Below are positions 13,768-18,699 of a stretch of DNA of 18,699 nt, one piece after another (position 1 is the first letter of the stretch; each line of letters begins with the position of its first letter). The stretch is from NCBI GenBank assembly GCA_030453055.1, contig JAKDLC010000010.1:1-18699 (forward strand), in the 5' to 3' direction. This DNA comes from Nitrosospira sp. GTDB lineage: Bacteria; Pseudomonadota; Gammaproteobacteria; Burkholderiales; Nitrosomonadaceae. The position numbers and the translations under genes are program-made. The notes beneath the pieces are model-generated. The model saw only the letters and a list, made by a program, of their open reading frames with translations. It was not told the origin of the DNA and made no database searches.

Positions 13768-15207
13768 TCAAGCAATAGCCTTCTTGCGACGACGCGACAT
13801 AAAGCCCATCAGGCCTAGGCCGGCCATGAACATAGCGTAGATTTCAGGTTCAGGAATTGGGGCGATTTCCACGTCTACCCAAACCAGCTTGTGGTCGGAG
13901 CTGGGAAAGTTGGCGTAGAGGTTCTGGTTGCGAAATGTGCCGACCAGGTCGAACACGTCGCCAGTGTTGTTGGTGTCGCCGGTTTGTGGATCAACCGGCC
14001 AAAATACTTCGCCGCTATTGATGGCTAGATTGGCAGATGGCAGCACGTAGTCCACGCGCAGGTTGCCGGGGCCGGCATCGTTAAAATCGGCGGTGTCGAA
14101 CCTGGGATGGGTAACGTGGCTGTCATTGGCGCTGCCATTGTTGCTCGGGTAGTTCGCCGCTGCCGTGCCGCCAGCGGAGTCGGGGGTGAGTCCGGTATTA
14201 ACCAGCGGCGAGTTCAGCAACTGATCGATGGCGCTCCCGAAGGAATCGCCGTCGTTGGGATCGGCGTTCATGTCACCGGCAATGATAAACTTGGCGCCTG
14301 CGACCAGCCCACCCGTATTGCCCTGGTCATCGTAAATATAGCTTTCGCCCGCGATATAATCCTTGAAGAAACGGATTTCATCGTGGTTGCGTTTGCCGTT
14401 GCGGTCTTCCGCGCCGTCAAACACTGGCGGTGTAGGATGCGCGGCCAGCATGTGAACTTCCTGGCCGTTGATTTTCAGGGTAATGTCGACGTGGTTTTTA
14501 GACGAGAGACGCAGTATATCCTGCTCGGCGGCGGAGTAGAACGTGCCAAGGTTGTTTGCGCCCACAGTCGGGTCATCGGTCAGCAGGTTGCTTGGCATGT
14601 CCTTCCAGAGGAAATTCTGGAAAGTGCGTACGTCGTTGATTTCGTACTTGGAATAGATCGTCATGCCGTACTGGCCGGGAAAGTTGCCAAATCCGAAAGC
14701 GTCGTTGCCCCCACCAACACTGCCGCTGTTGTCGAGGTCGAAGCCGGAAGCCAGGCCAGTGTTGGTGGTCGGTGTATAACGGTAAGCATAGTTGACGCCC
14801 GTGGTGAGACCACGCGTAGCATTCCCGTGCCCGGCATCAAGGAAGTTGTCCTGAAACATTAGGGCAGCCTGGCTGGAATAACCGAGCGCGGAGGGGGTGT
14901 TGCTGCTGCTTGGCACGCCGTTCTGGTCATAATCAAATTCGTTGACTAGCAGCACGTCCGCATTCACGCGTTGAATAATTTCGGCGACGTTGTGCACCTG
15001 CTGGATGCGATTGGCAACCGTGGCGGAGACGCCCCCTGATGCGAATGGATTAGAGAGGTCTGACAGCAGTTCGCCGGAACTATTTCGATTGAGCGAAGCA
15101 TTAAACGTAGCAAACCGCACGCTGTCGGCCTGAGCGCTGGCGGAGATGCCTAGAGCAGCGAACACGGCGGCAGGCAGCAAGGTCATGCGAAACGAACGAT
15201 TTATCAT
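13768..15207 (-). CDS. PEP-CTERM-anchored endonuclease/exonuclease/phosphatase-family protein
   Basis: The protein has 479 residues from ATG 15207, chosen because it gives a normal signal peptide (MINRSFRMTLLPAAVFAALG, cleavage after SAQA near 27) and has GGGAG upstream; the frame stays open to 15267. The body is an EEP fold: RFATFNASLNR (Asn36), VNEFDYD (Glu90), AAHPTPP (His257), IAGDMNADPNDG (Asp312, Asn314), RVDYVLP (384-390) and SSDHKLVWVDV (Asp438/His439), so the catalytic set of a metal-dependent nuclease or phosphodiesterase is complete. The C-terminus PIPEPEIYAMFMAGLGLMGF then SRRRKK is a PEP-CTERM sorting signal, cut by an exosortase; the protein is therefore exported and probably goes to the surface or extracellular matrix. 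A likely role is extracellular DNA or phosphate-ester hydrolysis. No exosortase is in this window. A terminator follows. Confidence 0.92.
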   Translation of the reverse strand: MINRSFRMTLLPAAVFAALGISASAQADSVRFATFNASLNRNSSGELLSDLSNPFASGGVSATVANRIQQVHNVAEIIQRVNADVLLVNEFDYDQNGVPSSSNTPSALGYSSQAALMFQDNFLDAGHGNATRGLTTGVNYAYRYTPTTNTGLASGFDLDNSGSVGGGNDAFGFGNFPGQYGMTIYSKYEINDVRTFQNFLWKDMPSNLLTDDPTVGANNLGTFYSAAEQDILRLSSKNHVDITLKINGQEVHMLAAHPTPPVFDGAEDRNGKRNHDEIRFFKDYIAGESYIYDDQGNTGGLVAGAKFIIAGDMNADPNDGDSFGSAIDQLLNSPLVNTGLTPDSAGGTAAANYPSNNGSANDSHVTHPRFDTADFNDAGPGNLRVDYVLPSANLAINSGEVFWPVDPQTGDTNNTGDVFDLVGTFRNQNLYANFPSSDHKLVWVDVEIAPIPEPEIYAMFMAGLGLMGFMSRRRKKAIA

Positions 15208-15259
15208 GATGGCACTCCCGGATGGTGGACAAAGTATTCGGCGGCGTACAGCGCAAAGC

Positions 15260-15323
15260 TTGCGCAAAGGCTCGAAGGCTTGTCAGCATACCTCCTCAAT
15301 GTCACCGTCTAATGTTGCGCAAC
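15260..15323. promoter_or_regulatory. Two TTGCGCAA palindromes upstream of the PEP-CTERM gene
   Basis: TTGCGCAA at 15260-15267 and GTTGCGCAAC at 15314-15323 share a symmetric core, centres 55 bases apart (about five helical turns), 53 to 116 bases before the start at 15207. A direct repeat gcgcaaag (15251-15258, 15262-15269) overlaps the first. The spacing would suit two dimers on the same DNA face. Function is inferred from symmetry. Confidence 0.3.
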
Positions 15324-15406
15324 GGGCGTTTAAATGAATCGAACGCACTATGCACAACCGGTTCGCGGTAAAAAAGTGGCTCAAACGAGGTATGGGGTCA
15401 TGAGTT

Positions 15407-16918
15407 TTATCCGGAATAGCGCGGAATGCGCGACCAGTCTCTAACCGAAATGCTGTAGGGACCCGTGCCGGTTGGACTGTAATGTCTAACTTGGACATAG
15501 TACACGCCAGGTGCGAGGTTTAGGGCAATCCTTGAATTGGTCCCGGGACCGCTATCATCATCCTGGGCGATGAATGTGGTCGGGTTGCCGGGACCAAATA
15601 ATGTAAGAAAGCAATCGGTGCTGCCAGCGGTCTCGATTGTATGGGTACCGGGATTGGTTACTGTGAATGTATACCTATCCCTCTCATTCGCGGCAGCGAT
15701 CGTGTCCTGCACTGCCGGACCGTTCACCTGAATGGTTGGGATACCGGGTTGCGTTGCCGATCCGTTCACCGAGATACTATAATTTCCGACTGATGAGCCG
15801 CTGTAGTGCCGCACCCGTACATAATAGGTGCCGGCCGACAAGTTTCTTTCAATCCGTGAATTCGCGCCTGGCCCACTGTCGTCATCCTCAGTAATGACTG
15901 CCGCCATGTCGTTTGGGCCATACAGGGTCGTCACTACATCGGTCGAACCCTGAGTCTCGATGACATGGCTTCCCGGCGTAGTCACGGCAAAACTGTAACC
16001 ATCAATTTCTCCTGCCTGCCCTATTGAAGCCGAGGTAGCCGGCGCGCCAATGGTAAGCGACACAATCCCGGGAGTTGGCACCTCATCGTCGTAGGTGTAC
16101 CCGAGCGCACGGTGATCGAGAACGCTTCGAGGCGTAGGCGGCGACGCTTCATTGTCCCATGGCGGCATCGGATCATCCCGGCCGTGGCCCGCCACCACAT
16201 TGGGAGTATCGCTGGGCGGCAAATAAATTGCCGTGGGGTTCTCCCTTTGCCATTCCGCCCACAGCCGATCGATATTGCAATGGTGCAGCCAGAACACGGG
16301 GTCATTGGGAGATGACATGGCCATCATCGATCCGCCAACCCACATGTGTCCCGGATTGTGAATAACCACCTCCAGCCGATTCCGGAAACTTGTGTTTGTA
16401 CTGCTATTGGAGTTCCATGGTGCGGAATCATACGGAACCACATTCAGGGCGCCACTGACGCCCTGTTGGGTCGGCAGGGCCCCCATTGCGCCAAACGCAC
16501 GGGTAAGAAAAGTGGTTGTATCGCCGGGATCACGGACCGTAAGAGCCCATTCTCCGGTCGAAAACGCAAAGGGACCCGTGGTAACCCGCCGGCTGGCGCC
16601 CGTTCCATCGCCACCCATGAAATCCGAAGCCCAAAGCGAGGCTCCGGCCGTCCTGTCCACTGTCCAGTCCCAGTAGGGGATGGAAACACTTGGGTTGATC
16701 TGCTGGAGGGCAAGCTCGAACCGGCGAAGATACTCACGGTGCCATGGCAAAAAGGCTGGGCCGCGGTGCGCAGGATCATTGGGGCTGGCCATAAACGCGG
16801 CGCGATGTTGAGCAACGAAAGTGTCGTAACTGCCATTAGCCTTCAAAGTTTTTACCGCAGCGACGAATGCCGCTTTCTCGGGGGCTGTCAGGCTGGATTG
16901 ATTTTTCCGGATTCCCAT
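15407..16918 (-). CDS. Tyrosinase with two C-terminal PPC domains
   Basis: The protein has 503 residues. The binuclear type-3 copper domain (about 1-270) has CuA ligands His38 (QHRAAF), His51 (AHRGPAF) and His60 (PWHREYLRRFE), and CuB ligands His187 and His191 (HNPGHMWVGG) and His213 (NDPVFWLHHCNIDRLW). All six histidines are present, so it should oxidise monophenols or diphenols to quinones. Two homologous pre-peptidase C-terminal (PPC) domains follow, about 285-387 and 395-493, sharing DDDSGPG.NSRI and YYV.VRHYS...YSISV. PPC domains are typical of secreted enzymes, yet no signal peptide is present; the start MGIRKNQSSLTAPEK is the family's normal N-terminus. The ATG is one base after the stop of the MelC1-like gene, so they are translationally coupled. 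Substrate unknown; melanin-like or phenolic detoxification roles are possible. Confidence 0.95.
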   Translation of the reverse strand: MGIRKNQSSLTAPEKAAFVAAVKTLKANGSYDTFVAQHRAAFMASPNDPAHRGPAFLPWHREYLRRFELALQQINPSVSIPYWDWTVDRTAGASLWASDFMGGDGTGASRRVTTGPFAFSTGEWALTVRDPGDTTTFLTRAFGAMGALPTQQGVSGALNVVPYDSAPWNSNSSTNTSFRNRLEVVIHNPGHMWVGGSMMAMSSPNDPVFWLHHCNIDRLWAEWQRENPTAIYLPPSDTPNVVAGHGRDDPMPPWDNEASPPTPRSVLDHRALGYTYDDEVPTPGIVSLTIGAPATSASIGQAGEIDGYSFAVTTPGSHVIETQGSTDVVTTLYGPNDMAAVITEDDDSGPGANSRIERNLSAGTYYVRVRHYSGSSVGNYSISVNGSATQPGIPTIQVNGPAVQDTIAAANERDRYTFTVTNPGTHTIETAGSTDCFLTLFGPGNPTTFIAQDDDSGPGTNSRIALNLAPGVYYVQVRHYSPTGTGPYSISVRDWSRIPRYSG

Positions 16919-16919
16919 G

Positions 16920-17183
16920 TTATTCCCCCGTCGCCCTGTAGTCGATAATCTTCTTGGCTAAATCAATTGGCGAAGGTTGAGGATCGAAAGCAAAGCCGGA
17001 TGCAATATATGCCCCGCCCGCATCGCGTACCGTGAAGATTCGCTCCCCATCGATGTATAGCTCAATCCCCTCAGCGCCCGCTTCGTCTTCTCCAATCCCT
17101 GCCGCAGCTCTTGCGGCAGACGCTTCTGCTCCGGTTCGAAGGATAATCTCCCGGCCCTTATAAGTTTCATGTTGCTCCGCCAT
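16920..17183 (-). CDS. MelC1-like tyrosinase copper chaperone candidate
   Basis: The protein has 87 residues. Start 17183 is fixed by AGGGAGG five bases upstream; the frame is open further but without support. The fold pattern recalls Streptomyces MelC1 caddie proteins: YKGREI (8-13), a variable Ala/Glu-rich loop (19-38), then GIELYIDGERIFTVRDAGGA (39-58), YIASGFAFDP and a terminal helix DLAKKIIDY (74-82). MelC1 escorts tyrosinase, loads copper and carries it out by Tat export. Here there is no signal peptide, and only one histidine (His5), so copper delivery would need other ligands. It lies one base upstream of the tyrosinase (TAA-C-ATG), which strongly suggests a functional pair. The match is from memory of motif order and needs a profile search. 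Confidence 0.62.
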   Translation of the reverse strand: MAEQHETYKGREIILRTGAEASAARAAAGIGEDEAGAEGIELYIDGERIFTVRDAGGAYIASGFAFDPQPSPIDLAKKIIDYRATGE

Positions 17184-17376
17184 TTTTCCTCCCTCGCAAA
17201 TATGAGTTCCAAGCCAAGTCAAAAATCCAACAACTCGGATGAGCCAGCCATTTTCAATATAGCCCATTTCATAGAAAATACCAGGAAAGCAAGAGCAGCT
17301 GATCAGCAGGCGGCCCAGGCGGCCGTTAGCGGGACGCCCGGCTCCTGAGCTCCTGTATCTACGCAAGTCCTGGTAG

Positions 17377-17399
17377 AACGTCTGGATCTGTCAGACGTT
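17377..17399 (-). terminator. Hairpin overlapping the ychF stop codon
   Basis: aacgtctg (17377-17384) is exactly complementary to cagacgtt (17392-17399), an 8-base stem with a 7-base loop that includes the stop codon of ychF at 17391-17393. Only a short gttct follows on the minus strand, so termination would be weak. Confidence 0.4.
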
Positions 17400-18482
17400 A
17401 AACCGAAAATGCATCACATCGCCATCCTTGACGACATATTCCTTCCCTTCCAGCCGCATCTTTCCCGCTTCCTTCGCCCCCTGCTCGCCTTTGCAAGCAA
17501 TAAAGTCGTCGTATGCGATGACTTCGGCGCGAATGAAACCCTTCTCGAAGTCGGTATGAATCACGGCGGCTGCCTTTGGGGCGGTGTCCCCCCTGGATAT
17601 GGTCCAGGCGCGCACTTCCTTCACGCCGGCGGTGAAATAGGTTTGCAGACCGAGTAATTGGTAAGCGGCGCGGACCAGCCGATTCAATCCCGGTTCTTCC
17701 AGATTCATGTCGGCGAGAAAGATCTGCTTATCCTCGTCCGGCATTTCTGCAATTTCCGACTCGAGGGCTGCGCAGATCGCTACTACCGGCGCGCCTTCGC
17801 GCGCGGCATACTCCTCCACACACGCCAGCAGCGGATTTTCCGTGAATCCTTTTTCGTCGACATTGGCCACATAGACGGCCGGTTTGGCGGTCAGCAGGCA
17901 TAGCGGCGTCAATAATTGAAGTTGCTCCTTGTCAAACCCCAGGCTTCTGACGGGTATACTCTGGTCGAGTTGCGCCCGTGTGTTTTCCAGTAGCGCCACA
18001 AACTTGATCGCGTCCTTGTCGCCCGACCTGGCCAGTTTGGTTTCGCGTTGCAGCGCCTTTTCCACCGTCGCCAGATCGGCCAGGGCCAGCTCAGTCTGTA
18101 TGGTCTCGATATCCGAGACCGGATTCACATTACCGCTGACATGCACGACGTTGTCATTGGCGAAGCAGCGCACCATATTGACGATGCCGTCGGTTTCACG
18201 GATGGTGGCGAGAAACTTGTTGCCCAGCCCTTCACCCTTGGATGCCCCGGCAACAAGACCGGCGACGTCGACAAACTCGACGATGGCAGGCTGCACCTTT
18301 TGCGGATTGACGATTGCACTGAGTCTGCCCAAACGCTGATCGGGTACTTCAACGATGCCGATGTTAGGCTCGATGGTGCAGAAGGGATAGTTTTCCGCGG
18401 ATATGCCCGCCTTGGTCAACGCATTAAACAGCGTGGATTTCCCTACATTGGGCAGACCGACAATACCGCATTTCAGGCTCAT
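17391..18482 (-). CDS. ychF: Redox-responsive ATPase YchF (Obg family)
   Basis: The protein has 363 residues, normal for YchF. The P-loop GLPNVGKST is at 9-17, the switch/Walker B DVAGL at 72-76 followed by KGEGLGNKF, and the base-specificity motif is NVDE at 207-210 (NxxE instead of NKxD), the mark of YchF's preference for ATP over GTP. The C-terminal TGS-type domain (about 280-363) ends [16 protein letters not shown]. YchF binds the ribosome and is linked to translation control and oxidative-stress response in bacteria. No strong Shine-Dalgarno is visible before the ATG. In many proteobacteria pth lies upstream, but I see no pth-like sequence in the 217 bases available here. It precedes the tyrosinase pair on the same strand after 207 bases. 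Confidence 0.97.
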   Translation of the reverse strand: MSLKCGIVGLPNVGKSTLFNALTKAGISAENYPFCTIEPNIGIVEVPDQRLGRLSAIVNPQKVQPAIVEFVDVAGLVAGASKGEGLGNKFLATIRETDGIVNMVRCFANDNVVHVSGNVNPVSDIETIQTELALADLATVEKALQRETKLARSGDKDAIKFVALLENTRAQLDQSIPVRSLGFDKEQLQLLTPLCLLTAKPAVYVANVDEKGFTENPLLACVEEYAAREGAPVVAICAALESEIAEMPDEDKQIFLADMNLEEPGLNRLVRAAYQLLGLQTYFTAGVKEVRAWTISRGDTAPKAAAVIHTDFEKGFIRAEVIAYDDFIACKGEQGAKEAGKMRLEGKEYVVKDGDVMHFRFNV

Positions 18483-18699
18483 AAATTAAATGGAAGAACC
18501 CAGGCCGCTAATGGCGAAAAATGGAAGGAAGTGACATTGTCGATCTTTTTCAAGATTTACCCCGGATGTTTCATGAATTCGCGCGATGATTGCGCAGGAT
18601 TTTGTTTTGCCGGGGGGTTGTGAAAGAGCGGCGTAGTGACTCATAGCCCGACTGAGCAAAATTCCCATACGAAACAAAAGACCAGCAAGGGCGCGCGTC
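18483..18699. other. Upstream region of ychF, window end
   Basis: Nothing codable is recognisable. A minus-strand TTGAAA at about 18550-18555 is a possible -35 element for ychF, but the matching -10 is poor. The sequence ends before the next gene can be identified. Confidence 0.3.

Noticed and set aside
13349..13771. 140-codon minus-strand frame across the palindromic element
   Set aside because: It spans the repeat from end to end, is low in codon structure and overlaps the terminator of the PEP-CTERM gene. The open frame is best explained by the repeat's composition.
14107..14862. 251-codon plus-strand frame
   Set aside because: It lies wholly antisense to the endonuclease/phosphatase gene, whose catalytic motifs establish the true frame.
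15101..15289. 62-codon minus-strand frame with GAGGAGG just before its ATG
   Set aside because: The purine run is only about one base from the ATG, too close for normal use, and the peptide overlaps the PEP-CTERM gene's signal peptide in another frame without a recognisable domain. A leader peptide is possible but not supported.
18486..18677. 63-codon minus-strand frame before ychF, at the usual place of pth
   Set aside because: The peptide has none of the peptidyl-tRNA hydrolase motifs and no other recognisable feature.

Overview
The window reads as chromosomal DNA of a Gram-negative betaproteobacterium. A Nitrosospira-like ammonia oxidiser is my best guess, but that rests on gene style and remembered neighbourhoods, not on a marker gene. 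Support for a Gram-negative proteobacterium comes from a PEP-CTERM protein, lipobox lipoproteins, YqjD/YqjE/YqjK-type membrane proteins, a DUF2269 plus SDR-DoxX pair, YchF and a long bifunctional PutA. I found no rRNA, tRNA, CRISPR array or transposase gene.

Layout. (1) 1-1501, minus strand: the first 21 codons of a DUF2269 membrane protein, and an SDR oxidoreductase fused to a DoxX-like membrane tail. (2) 1612-5429, plus strand: an unknown membrane protein, an FAD oxidoreductase with a C-terminal Rieske domain, a CHAD-domain protein and a secreted protein with one EF-hand loop. Short tandem duplications sit at the 5' ends of the first two; in the FAD-Rieske gene the duplication has rebuilt the start region. 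(3) 5491-6800, plus strand: a DUF883/YqjD, YqjE, YqjK-like envelope cluster. (4) 6955-11067, minus strand: a small lipoprotein and a 1228-residue PutA of visibly higher G+C than several of its neighbours. (5) 11105-12980: an accessory patch with a short ArsR-like remnant and two divergent two-gene toxin-antitoxin modules, TumE/DUF6516-type on the minus strand and HigBA on the plus strand. In both, toxin comes first and the genes overlap by ATGA. (6) 12984-13767: a small lipoprotein, then a gene-free stretch holding a 167-base element that is almost one continuous imperfect palindrome with sharp 23-base perfect ends. (7) 13768-18482, minus strand: a PEP-CTERM endonuclease/exonuclease/phosphatase protein, a tyrosinase with two C-terminal PPC domains, a small upstream gene resembling the MelC1 tyrosinase copper chaperone, and ychF.

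How the genes may work together. The tyrosinase and MelC1-like genes are one base apart and should act as enzyme and copper-loading partner. PutA converts proline to glutamate and stands alone. In the HigBA module the toxin seems to have no ribosome binding site while the antitoxin has a strong one inside the toxin gene, which should bias translation toward antitoxin. The strongest candidates for something undescribed are the palindromic element, the PPC-fused tyrosinase with its leaderless MelC1-like partner, and the divergent toxin-antitoxin pair with its nested operator.
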